Assembly: GCA_900557655.1 (NCBI GenBank)
Contig: USTX01000026.1
Span: forward strand, 1 to 7,838
Length of the DNA stretch: 7,838 nt
Source: an uncultured Eubacteriales bacterium
GTDB lineage: Bacteria; Bacillota; Clostridia; Christensenellales; UBA1242
Reading direction: 5' to 3'
Both the position numbers and the translations under genes were made by a program. The notes beneath the pieces are model-generated. The model saw nothing but the letters and a program-made list of their open reading frames with translations, did not search any database and had not been told where the DNA came from. This document shows positions 1 to 6,722 of the stretch, piece after piece. Position 1 is the stretch's first letter. The number at the start of each line of letters is the position of its first letter.

Positions 1-7
1 ATATATA

Positions 8-13
8 TATAAT
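8..13 (+). promoter_or_regulatory. possible -10 box upstream of spoIIE
   Basis: A perfect TATAAT lies about 100 bp before the spoIIE start, which would put the transcript start near position 20 and give a leader of about 90 nt. The -35 region would fall before the window, so the promoter cannot be confirmed. The surroundings are an AT dinucleotide run, where TATAAT is easily found by chance. Confidence 0.2.
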
Positions 14-95
14 TATCATATTAAATTATTTTGTTTAGTTTTCTAAATCTGCAACCGTCGCAAATAAGTAAATAATAAAATTTTTTGATAGGCTT

Positions 96-103
96 AAAAG
101 GGG
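96..103 (+). promoter_or_regulatory. ribosome binding site of spoIIE
   Basis: AAAAGGGG ends 7 nt before the ATG at 111. The purine-rich core and spacing support that ATG over the in-frame ATG at 129 (residue 7), which has only an A-rich stretch before it. Confidence 0.65.
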
Positions 104-110
104 ATAATTT

Positions 111-2366
111 ATGGGTTTTAAACAAAAAATGAAAAAAAGTGATAAAATTATCATTGTTTTAGTATCGTTTTGCGTTTTTTTCAGTGGCTTTTCATACTTA
201 TCGCCGCAAATTAATCCATTTATGTATCCGCTTATTTTTAGTTTTGTAGACGCAGGTATTAACATTTGTTTAATAATTGTTAGTATCTTACCTGCGATAA
301 TAATCCGTGGGTTAACTCTTGCAAATGCGATAATTGCATTAAACCTTATTTCTTGTGTTGTACTTTTTAAGATCTGTTCAAAGTTTAAAAAAGCCAAAAC
401 AGTTTTGATGTATATTTTTTGTAACTTAAGTCAACTTGGGGTAATATATTTAAGTTTGTCAAACAAAACGCTTATTATCTCGGCGTGTATTTCAATAATA
501 GCAAGCAATTTGTTTATGTTTGTTTTTCCTATTGCTATAAATGCGATAAAATTGAAAAACTTAAACGGTTATTTTAGTTTTGACGAAAAACTCAGTTTCG
601 CATGTATATTTGTTGCAATATTTATTGGTATATCAAAAATTCACATAAATTCGCTGTTTTTAATTTACCCGTTAGCCGTTTTTGCGATTTTAGTATTTTC
701 ACGCGTGCTTAAAATGATAGACGTTTGTGCGCTTTCAAGTTTAATCGCACTGTCTTTATCGGTAAGCACTAATTCGGTGTTGCCTTTTGCGATAATTTTG
801 GTATGGACTATGGTTGCTTGCTTTTTTGCTGAACAAAATAAGATAATAGAGGCCGTTGCAGTGTTGTTTAGTGACCTTGTTATGGGTTGCGCCCTTAACG
901 CGTATCTTGATTACACTTACGTTAATTTATTAAGCGTGTTAGTGCCTTCTATTGCGTTCTGTGTAATTCCAAAACTGGATATATTAAAAGCATATTTTTT
1001 AAAATCAGGTGAAAGTATTGTAAAAAACTACTATATTAATCAATCTTTTTACAATTTATCGAATAAACTTATTAAAATGAGTAATGTGTTTGATGATATG
1101 CAAAAGGTGTATAAATCAAATTTACTTAATCAAATGCCGCAAGAAAAGTTGGGGGAATTTTTATCTAAAAATATTTTAAGTAAGCATTGTGAGGCGTGCG
1201 GGTTGGCGTGTAAAAATCGCGAGGTGCTTGAAAGCGACTTTGCTGATTGTGTAAATATTGCGCTTAAAAATGAGATTACAAAAACCAATTTGCCAAGCAG
1301 TTTTAATCATTTGTGCCCGTTTTTGTCACAAATTTTAAGCCAAATAAATGGTGGTGTGAAAGAGTTTAACGCGCTAAACAAAAAATTTAGCGAGCAAAAT
1401 AAATCGCTTTGTGCACTTAGCGAAAATTGTAAACAGTTTTCGTCGTGTCTTGTTGATATGTCTAAAAAAATGTATGGGTTTAAAATCAGTGAAAAGATAA
1501 ATACTGACCAAATTATTGCCGAATTTAATATCAATAATTTAGTGGTTGGTGAGGTTTTAGTTCTTGATACAAACCAAAATAAAAACGCCAAAATAATGCT
1601 TGTTATCCGCACGATCGATAAGGCTGATTTAAGATTCACTGAAATTATTTCAAACATATTTAAGCAGCGATTTATCACAGAAAATATCGCGGATTCGGGC
1701 GTTTGCGGGTGGTCAGTTTTAACGCTTGTTAAGGCACCAATATATAATCTATTTTTTGGCGTCAGTACGTTTAGTAAGTTAAATAAAAATGGCGATAATT
1801 ACCTTTACCAAAAGATTGAAAATTCAAAAACAATAGTGGCGATTGCTGATGGGATGGGTAACGGAGATAATGCTAACGAAAAAAGCAATTTATGTTTAGA
1901 TTTAATCCTGTCCTATCTGTCCATCGGTGCTAGTAAAGAGATAGCCATCAGTAATATTAACGGCCTGCTTATGCCATATAAAAACGGTAATTTTTCAACG
2001 CTTGATTTATTTGAGTTTGACGCCAACTCTGGGCGCGGTGATTTTATCAAGCTTGCAAGCGCAGTAAGTTTTATTAAACGAAAGGATAATGTTGAGGTGG
2101 TTCGGCCTGAAAGTCTTCCGCTTGGCATTGTTGAATCAGTCAGCCCTACGGTTAACACCACCTATCTTACAAGCGGTGATTTAGTTATATTATGTAGTGA
2201 TGGTGTGGTTGATTCTATTGGTGAAGAAACAATGATAGAGTTGCTTTCAACCAATAAAATTTTAAACGCGCAGATTATGGCCGACCTTATCTTAGATGAG
2301 GCTAAGCGCCAGACAACGGTGCTTGATGATATGACGTGTTTAGTATGTAAAGTCACAAATTATTAA
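111..2366 (+). CDS. spoIIE: stage II sporulation protein E (SpoIIE), membrane PP2C phosphatase
   Basis: SpoIIE sits at the asymmetric division septum and dephosphorylates the anti-anti-sigma factor SpoIIAA, which switches on sigma-F in the forespore. The 751-residue protein has the family layout. Residues about 12-290 form a run of roughly eight to ten hydrophobic membrane segments. A central cytoplasmic region carries a cysteine cluster (C360, C363, C367) seen in many SpoIIE proteins. The C-terminal PP2C domain has the metal-binding and active-site signatures: GD at D562, DGMGNG beginning at D580, a LPLGI segment, SDG at D697 and LDDMT at D739/D740. B. subtilis SpoIIE has 827 residues, so this one is a little short, mainly outside the catalytic domain. 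The family's KIGS-type segment reads KLAS here, a mild change. All catalytic aspartates I can place are present, so the enzyme should be active. The gene lies just upstream of tilS, the usual order in Bacilli and Clostridia. Identity is recognised from motifs and is confident. Confidence 0.95.
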   Translation: MGFKQKMKKSDKIIIVLVSFCVFFSGFSYLSPQINPFMYPLIFSFVDAGINICLIIVSILPAIIIRGLTLANAIIALNLISCVVLFKICSKFKKAKTVLMYIFCNLSQLGVIYLSLSNKTLIISACISIIASNLFMFVFPIAINAIKLKNLNGYFSFDEKLSFACIFVAIFIGISKIHINSLFLIYPLAVFAILVFSRVLKMIDVCALSSLIALSLSVSTNSVLPFAIILVWTMVACFFAEQNKIIEAVAVLFSDLVMGCALNAYLDYTYVNLLSVLVPSIAFCVIPKLDILKAYFLKSGESIVKNYYINQSFYNLSNKLIKMSNVFDDMQKVYKSNLLNQMPQEKLGEFLSKNILSKHCEACGLACKNREVLESDFADCVNIALKNEITKTNLPSSFNHLCPFLSQILSQINGGVKEFNALNKKFSEQNKSLCALSENCKQFSSCLVDMSKKMYGFKISEKINTDQIIAEFNINNLVVGEVLVLDTNQNKNAKIMLVIRTIDKADLRFTEIISNIFKQRFITENIADSGVCGWSVLTLVKAPIYNLFFGVSTFSKLNKNGDNYLYQKIENSKTIVAIADGMGNGDNANEKSNLCLDLILSYLSIGASKEIAISNINGLLMPYKNGNFSTLDLFEFDANSGRGDFIKLASAVSFIKRKDNVEVVRPESLPLGIVESVSPTVNTTYLTSGDLVILCSDGVVDSIGEETMIELLSTNKILNAQIMADLILDEAKRQTTVLDDMTCLVCKVTNY

Positions 2367-2375
2367 AAATTGTTG

Positions 2376-2413
2376 GCAAATTGTTAAAAATTTATGCTAA
2401 TTTTGCGTTTTTT
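2376..2413 (+). terminator. weak intrinsic terminator-like hairpin after spoIIE
   Basis: GCAAATT (2376-2382) can pair with AATTTTGC (2399-2406), with one bulged base, and a run of six T follows at 2408-2413. It begins 10 nt after the spoIIE stop codon, the expected place for a terminator. The stem is short and AT-rich, so termination would be weak. The same left arm also forms a longer competing stem reaching 2422. Confidence 0.4.
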
Positions 2414-2422
2414 ACAATTTGC
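2376..2422. repeat. inverted repeat with competing fold after spoIIE
   Basis: GCAAATTGT (2376-2384) pairs perfectly with ACAATTTGC (2414-2422). After one T-T mismatch, five A (2386-2390) pair with five T (2408-2412), leaving a 17-nt loop. In this fold the T run lies inside the stem, so it excludes the shorter terminator-like fold that uses the same left arm. It may only be 3'-end structure that protects the spoIIE mRNA. Confidence 0.5.
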
Positions 2423-2526
2423 TATAAATTAAATATTTGACAAAAATTTTCAACAAGAGCATATTAAATTCGGTAATAATAAAAAATCTAATTTATATAT
2501 TGTGTCTATTACTTTTAAATTCGCTG

Positions 2527-2561
2527 TTGCAAAGTTGTCTTTCGTGTGGTATACTTAAAGT
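2527..2561 (+). promoter_or_regulatory. tilS promoter, extended -10, predicted leaderless
   Basis: TTGCAA (2527-2532, 4 of 6 to the sigma-A -35 consensus) is 17 nt from TATACT (2550-2555, 5 of 6), which is preceded by the extended -10 element TG plus one base at 2547-2549. Six bases separate the -10 box from the tilS ATG, so the expected transcript start is the A of the ATG at 2562. No Shine-Dalgarno sequence lies before that ATG. Box matches and spacing are read from the sequence; the leaderless mRNA is inferred. Confidence 0.7.
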
Positions 2562-3926
2562 ATGAAAATTAAAGAAATTCAACTAAATATTAGCGATGGT
2601 GATACACTTGTTTTAGGTTTATCGGGCGGGGTAGACAGTGTTGTTTTGTTTGATTTGCTTTTAAAGCAACAAAAAAAACAGCCTTTTAAATTAATTGCGG
2701 TTCACGTTAATCATAATTTAAGGGGCAAGGCAAGCGATGACGATGAGCAGTTTGTTCGCAGTCTTGCTCAAAAAAATAATGTCGACTTAAAAGTTTTTAG
2801 TGTTGATTGCTTAAAAAAGCAAAAAGAAGGTAAATTATCTCTTGAAGAGGCCGCGCGCGAGCTTAGATATCAGTGTTTAAATGAAGTTGCTTTTAAATAC
2901 AATGGAAAAATTGTTTTGGCGCACCATTTAAATGATTGCGCAGAGACCATCCTTTTAAACCTAACGCGCGGGACAGGCGTAAAGGGGGCGATTGGAATAA
3001 CAGAAACTGATTTAATTCGTCGTCCGCTTTTATCTTGGACGAGAGATGATATTTTGCGTTTCGCGCACGAAAATAATCTTAATTATGTTGAGGATGAAAC
3101 GAACAAAGATACGCGTTACTCTCGCAATGCAATAAGGCAAAAGGTATTGCCTGAACTTGAAAAAATTAACAAGAAAGCGGCAGTTAATCTGGTTAGATTT
3201 GGCCAAACACTTGCTGAGGATGAAGATTATTTTAACGCAATTTTACCCAAAGAACTTGTAAAAAACGGCCAAAAAACGCTAAAAATTAACAAAATGCTTA
3301 AAAATTATCACAAAGTCATTAAAAACCGAACTATCATTTATGCCTTAAATCTTTGTGGTTTTGCAAAAGATTTTTCAAAAGGTCATATTGAAAAAATTGC
3401 AGCGCTTTTGGATAAAGATTGTGGCAAAAAGATTAATCTTCCGCATAAAATTGTGGCCGTAAACGATGAAAATGAAATTAGCATTTTTAAAGCAAATGAT
3501 AGTAAATGTAATTTTAGTGGATTACTAAGTAGTGATGAGATTAAATTTAAGGTTGGAGATTTTAAGTTTGGGGGCGTTGCAATTAGCATAAAAAAGGCGA
3601 CGGCCACTGATAAAATTAAAGCCGATGATTATAAATTAATTGATATTTCAAATTGTGACGAGAGTAAACTTGTTTTACGATTTGTGCGAGATGGAGACGT
3701 CTTTCAAAAAATTGGAAGTGCTGGACATAAAAAAAAAAACAGAATTTTAAACGACAAAAAAGTGCCACAAAGAGAACGCACGCATATTGTATGTTTGGCG
3801 CAAGATAACGAAATATTATTACTTGAAACGGGTGACGTTGCGCAGATGGTTAAGGTAACTGATAACTTTAAAAACGTTTATAAAGTTGTTTTTAAAAACT
3901 GCAAAACTGACACAGAAAAGTATTAA
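2562..3926 (+). CDS. tilS: tRNA(Ile)-lysidine synthase TilS
   Basis: TilS uses ATP and lysine to turn the wobble cytidine (C34) of the minor tRNA-Ile(CAU) into lysidine, so that the tRNA reads AUA and is charged with isoleucine; it is normally essential. The 454-residue length fits the family (E. coli 432, B. subtilis 472). The N-terminal ATP-pyrophosphatase domain shows the PP-loop SGGVDS at 21-26, VHVNHNLR at 47-54, AHHLNDCAETILL at 120-132 and TRGTG at 135-139. The YVEDETN segment (175-181) and RNAIRQKVLPEL (188-199) close this domain. The C-terminal tRNA-binding domain is recognisable at about 371-420, with RDGD, GxxGHKKKN and DKKVP. The three-lysine stretch at 390-392 is encoded by a run of 11 A. 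The chosen ATG fits the family start and sits exactly at the predicted transcript start. Its own promoter and terminator suggest a single-gene transcript. The hpt and ftsH genes that often follow in relatives are absent. Confidence 0.95.
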   Translation: MKIKEIQLNISDGDTLVLGLSGGVDSVVLFDLLLKQQKKQPFKLIAVHVNHNLRGKASDDDEQFVRSLAQKNNVDLKVFSVDCLKKQKEGKLSLEEAARELRYQCLNEVAFKYNGKIVLAHHLNDCAETILLNLTRGTGVKGAIGITETDLIRRPLLSWTRDDILRFAHENNLNYVEDETNKDTRYSRNAIRQKVLPELEKINKKAAVNLVRFGQTLAEDEDYFNAILPKELVKNGQKTLKINKMLKNYHKVIKNRTIIYALNLCGFAKDFSKGHIEKIAALLDKDCGKKINLPHKIVAVNDENEISIFKANDSKCNFSGLLSSDEIKFKVGDFKFGGVAISIKKATATDKIKADDYKLIDISNCDESKLVLRFVRDGDVFQKIGSAGHKKKNRILNDKKVPQRERTHIVCLAQDNEILLLETGDVAQMVKVTDNFKNVYKVVFKNCKTDTEKY

Positions 3927-3965
3927 AAATGTAAAAATATTTATAAAAACCATAAAAATAAACAA

Positions 3966-3991
3966 AACGCGCTCGGTTTGAGCGTGTTTTT
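3966..3991 (+). terminator. intrinsic terminator of tilS, possibly bidirectional
   Basis: AACGCGCTC (3966-3974) pairs with GAGCGTGTT (3980-3988) in a 9-bp stem with one G-U pair and a GGTTT loop, followed by a T tract to 3991. It starts 39 nt after the tilS stop codon. On the minus strand the same stem is followed by a T-rich stretch, so it could also stop transcripts coming from spoIID, whose stop codon is about 125 bp away. Confidence 0.85.
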
Positions 3992-4114
3992 ATGTTAATA
4001 AAATTAGCTTTTGCTTATCAAAATTAATTAAGAATAAATAACTTAATATAAAGATTTCAAGCTGTTTGTTTATATAAATGTAAAAGTAAACGAACAATAG
4101 CAGGTTTAAAAAAT

Positions 4115-5065
4115 TTATGTAACAGTTTTAATTTTTATGCCGTTAAAATAGTGGTTTAAAATATCGGTGTAAGTTTTACCTTCACTTGCAAGAATTTGCG
4201 CGCCCCATTGGCTTACGCCCACCCCGTGACCATATCCAAGCCCTGACAAAATCACGTTGTTGCCGCTGATTTTAACACTGGTTAGTTTTGTTGATTTCAT
4301 CTTGGTTGTGCCCAGATTTTTTCTAAGTGTGTTCACAGAAACCTCTTTACCACCTAACACAATGGTAGCATAAAAGCCGCCAGTTGACTTTTCGCCAAGC
4401 GATGCTGATGATAAGGTTGCAACATTTACGCCCATTTTGCTAAGAGCGGATAAAACTTCACCCTTTGAGAAAATGTAACTCCACGAATAGTTTTTGCTGT
4501 TGCTGGCCGTTTCAGGGCTGGTGGTTGGCTTTATGTAGGCGGGTTCACTGTCGCGGTTAGAAAAGCCGATTTTGGTTGAGGTTGTTTCGCCGCCACTGTT
4601 GCTGTGAAAATAGGCGTCAATCAGCTCATTGTTAAACGTTATAACTTGGCCTTTGGTGGCTTTAACCGCATTTTTAATTTTGTCATTAACTGTATTTTCG
4701 TCATAACTTTGCGCGTCAGTTATGCTTGTTGGAATTCCTTTTTCGTGATAACTTTCAGGGTTATCTTTGGCGTATTTAAGCGCGAAGGTGCGAGACAAAA
4801 CGCATTGAGTTTTAAGCGCTTCATCGTCCCACGTGTTATAGACTTCGCCAGCGACCACCCCAGCAACGTAGTCTTCAAGATTCATTTCTTGCGTTTTGTT
4901 GGTTGAGGTGTTAAAGACGCGAATTTGCGGCTCGCCATTGTTTATTGACACGCCTTCGGGTAAACTCTGTTTATTTGCGGTTGAACAGCCATAAAGTAGT
5001 ACGCAAAAATTTGCGATAAGGCATACAACAACAGCCGCCGCAATGATTTTAAGTTTCTTTGTCAT
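4115..5065 (-). CDS. spoIID: stage II sporulation protein D (SpoIID), lytic transglycosylase
   Basis: SpoIID is a membrane-anchored lytic transglycosylase that works with SpoIIP and SpoIIM to thin and degrade septal peptidoglycan so that the mother cell can engulf the forespore. The 316-residue protein has a short basic start and one hydrophobic segment at about 6-26. The domain begins with EDYVAGVVAGEV, where E74 matches the catalytic glutamate, and continues with the LKTQCVLSRTF segment (85-94). AYFHSNSGGET (151-161) and the C-terminal signature GYGHGVGVSQWGA (277-289) are both typical. A cysteine at 27 directly after LLYG resembles a lipobox, although Y at -2 is unusual, so a lipid anchor instead of a plain membrane anchor is possible. 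The start is supported by AAGGAG 6 nt upstream. The gene is convergent with tilS and divergent from the VanW-family gene. A paralogous SpoIID-domain protein acting in vegetative wall turnover cannot be fully excluded, but length and motifs fit spoIID. Confidence 0.88.
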   Translation of the reverse strand: MTKKLKIIAAAVVVCLIANFCVLLYGCSTANKQSLPEGVSINNGEPQIRVFNTSTNKTQEMNLEDYVAGVVAGEVYNTWDDEALKTQCVLSRTFALKYAKDNPESYHEKGIPTSITDAQSYDENTVNDKIKNAVKATKGQVITFNNELIDAYFHSNSGGETTSTKIGFSNRDSEPAYIKPTTSPETASNSKNYSWSYIFSKGEVLSALSKMGVNVATLSSASLGEKSTGGFYATIVLGGKEVSVNTLRKNLGTTKMKSTKLTSVKISGNNVILSGLGYGHGVGVSQWGAQILASEGKTYTDILNHYFNGIKIKTVT

Positions 5066-5071
5066 GATATT

Positions 5072-5077
5072 CTCCTT
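5072..5077 (-). promoter_or_regulatory. ribosome binding site of spoIID
   Basis: On the minus strand AAGGAG lies 6 nt before the ATG at 5065. This is a near-ideal Shine-Dalgarno site and fixes the start. Confidence 0.85.
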
Positions 5078-5105
5078 GCTTTTAGGATGCAGAAAATATA
5101 TTTAA

Positions 5106-5135
5106 ATTATACAGACGTAAACAAAAAACGGTAAA
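5106..5135 (-). promoter_or_regulatory. possible spoIID promoter
   Basis: Read on the minus strand, TATAAT (5106-5111) is preceded after 18 nt by TTTACC (5130-5135, 4 of 6 to TTGACA). The transcript would start near 5099, about 33 nt before the ATG. In B. subtilis spoIID is read by sigma-E, and I see no convincing sigma-E pair here. A TATACATT at about 5136-5143 on this strand is only partly like the sigma-E -10 box. The assignment is tentative. Confidence 0.35.
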
Positions 5136-5136
5136 A

Positions 5137-5144
5137 TGTATAAA
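5137..5144 (+). promoter_or_regulatory. possible -10 region of the VanW-family gene
   Basis: TGTATAAA (5137-5144) contains TATAAA with a TG next to it, 21 nt before the first ATG. No good -35 hexamer is seen at the usual spacing. If it is used, the leader would be only about 15 nt. Confidence 0.3.
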
Positions 5145-5165
5145 TTTAAGCGATTTTAAGACACT

Positions 5166-6659
5166 ATGATTATGAAACAAACAATTTATAAAATTGGCAA
5201 TTTACTGCATTTTTTAGCACTTTTTTGTGTTTTTAGTGTAAGTTTTGCGAATTTTTTACAATTTGGTGGCTTTTTACATAATCAAGTGATTGCGAATTTT
5301 GATAGTTGCTTTATTAGGCAAGAAAGCGATAACAAAGCATATGTAAGTAGTTTTAATAAAACTAACAGCGCCATAAATGAAAATGAAAGTTCGTTAAACG
5401 ATAGTGTGGCATACGCCGTTGATAATGGTTTTAATCTTCGCGTTATGTGTGAGGACGAAAACAAAACTATTGACTTTAATTTTAGTGTTCGTAAAGAGGC
5501 GAGTAAATATATTTGTGATGAAAACGGGGTTAATTTAGATAAACTAGCCGCCTTTTTAGGTGAATGCACGCGGAGGTTAATACTTCCCGAATATGCGCTT
5601 AAATTTGTTTTTAAAAATTTTGACAATTTTTTAGCGCTGATTGATAATGTGTTTAAAATAGAGGTGCAAAACGCGGCGCTTGTAACGCAAAACAACAGTG
5701 GCACGTGTTTTCTAAAAAACGCAAAACAAGGCGTACAAGTTGATAAAAATGCACAAATATTAGATATTTTTTACAATTTGGCGCAAAAATGTATAAAATT
5801 TAATGCATGTAAAATTATAACTCAACCATTGATTGAGGACGCTGAATTAATAGGTTGCACGAACCTGCGCGGCGGCTTTTACACCACATACGCGTCAAGC
5901 ACGGCGGAAAGGAAATCGAACATTGAGTTGGCGCTTAGTAAATTTGATGGTTTTGTTTTGGGCGCTGGCGAGGTTTTAAGTTTTAATGAGACTACCGGGC
6001 GGCGCACACCTGATAATGGCTATAAAAGTGCAAAGATAATCACGAATGGTAATTTTGTTGAGGGTAATGGCGGGGGAGTTTGTCAGGCCAGCACAACACT
6101 TTATAATGCGGCGCTGGTTGCAGGGCTTGATATTATTGAGGTAAATCAGCACAGTCTTAAAGTTGGCTATGTTGCGCCGTCGTTTGATGCGATGGTTAAC
6201 TTTGGTTCAAGCGACTTAAAAATTCGTAATAACACGGAGCGCCCCGTTATGTTTGCAACAAAATGCGACGGGGATAAGTGTCGCGTTAATGTTTTTGGCG
6301 TTAATAATCCATATAAAATAGTAAGGAAAAGTGAGGTTATTGGCGAAATTGAGCCGCTGCCTGACAAGTTTGTTAACGCAAAAGATGTGCCTGAACTTGT
6401 AAATACACAGATAGAAAAGTCATATTATTTGCATTACCCTAAAAAAGGGCTAAAAAGCGAGGGGGTTTTGGAGTATTGGCAAGAGGGAAATCTTGTTGCG
6501 ACCAAAAAAATACGCACGAATACTTACGCACCCGTAACAGGAGTGGTGGTTTTGGCGAATACTGACCACAATTTGCCTATTGAATATGAATTTTGTAATG
6601 AAAATTTGTATGTTGACGATGTTTTTGAGACCCCAAACATTGAGGTAAACGGTGAATAA
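5166..6659 (+). CDS. VanW-family exported protein
   Basis: The VanW domain is common in Gram-positive cell-surface proteins; its reaction is not settled and it should not be read as a vancomycin-resistance gene here. The 497-residue protein has a signal peptide or anchor at about 12-30, with a possible cleavage after SFA at 28. Residues about 100-215 resemble the weakly conserved PG_binding_4 type domain that often precedes VanW (note FLKNAKQGVQVD, 182-193). The VanW domain spans about 230-378, with LSFNETTGRRTPDNGY (271-286), the hallmark GGGVCQASTTLY (302-313) including C306, the NQHS segment with H329, and a RNNTERPV segment (354-361). The C-terminal part (about 418-465) ends in a segment typical of the G5-like tail of clostridial VanW proteins. 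Two start codons are possible, 5166 and 5172; neither has a Shine-Dalgarno site. Divergence from spoIID hints at, but does not prove, a role in wall work during sporulation. Confidence 0.9.
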   Translation: MIMKQTIYKIGNLLHFLALFCVFSVSFANFLQFGGFLHNQVIANFDSCFIRQESDNKAYVSSFNKTNSAINENESSLNDSVAYAVDNGFNLRVMCEDENKTIDFNFSVRKEASKYICDENGVNLDKLAAFLGECTRRLILPEYALKFVFKNFDNFLALIDNVFKIEVQNAALVTQNNSGTCFLKNAKQGVQVDKNAQILDIFYNLAQKCIKFNACKIITQPLIEDAELIGCTNLRGGFYTTYASSTAERKSNIELALSKFDGFVLGAGEVLSFNETTGRRTPDNGYKSAKIITNGNFVEGNGGGVCQASTTLYNAALVAGLDIIEVNQHSLKVGYVAPSFDAMVNFGSSDLKIRNNTERPVMFATKCDGDKCRVNVFGVNNPYKIVRKSEVIGEIEPLPDKFVNAKDVPELVNTQIEKSYYLHYPKKGLKSEGVLEYWQEGNLVATKKIRTNTYAPVTGVVVLANTDHNLPIEYEFCNENLYVDDVFETPNIEVNGE

Positions 6660-6687
6660 ATAACCTAAAATTAAGACAGTTAAATAT

Positions 6688-6722
6688 TTGCAAGATTAGC
6701 CTGAATATGATATATTAAATTT
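6688..6722 (+). promoter_or_regulatory. cca promoter, extended -10, predicted leaderless
   Basis: TTGCAA (6688-6693) is 17 nt from TATATT (6711-6716, 5 of 6), preceded by TGA (6708-6710) as an extended -10. Six bases separate the box from the ATG at 6723, so transcription should start on that A. There is no Shine-Dalgarno site. The -35 hexamer, spacer length, TGn element and discriminator length are the same as at tilS. Confidence 0.7.

Noticed and set aside
1..13. AT dinucleotide run at the left edge as a repeat element
   Set aside because: It is very short and at the edge of an AT-rich window, with no sign of function.
56..62. Spo0A box-like CGTCGCA before spoIIE
   Set aside because: It matches TGTCGAA at only 5 of 7 positions and stands alone, while B. 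subtilis spoIIE relies on several boxes near the promoter. Too weak to annotate.
35..397. 120-codon open frame on the minus strand over the spoIIE start
   Set aside because: It lies opposite the membrane-coding part of spoIIE, has no binding site and no family likeness; it is a shadow of the real gene.
2535..2555. TTGTCT at 2535-2540 as the -35 of tilS
   Set aside because: It is only 9 nt from TATACT; TTGCAA at 2527-2532 has the proper 17-nt spacing.
4604..4906. 100-codon open frame on the plus strand inside spoIID
   Set aside because: It is antisense to clear SpoIID motifs and has no promoter or Shine-Dalgarno site.
5282..5704. 140-codon minus-strand open frame inside the VanW-family gene
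   Set aside because: The plus-strand frame continues through it with recognisable domains; the minus-strand product is low-complexity and rich in Leu and Ser.
5166..6659. Vancomycin resistance function suggested by the VanW name
   Set aside because: No vanR, vanS, vanH, ligase or vanX genes are nearby, and VanW-domain proteins are common in non-resistant clostridia.
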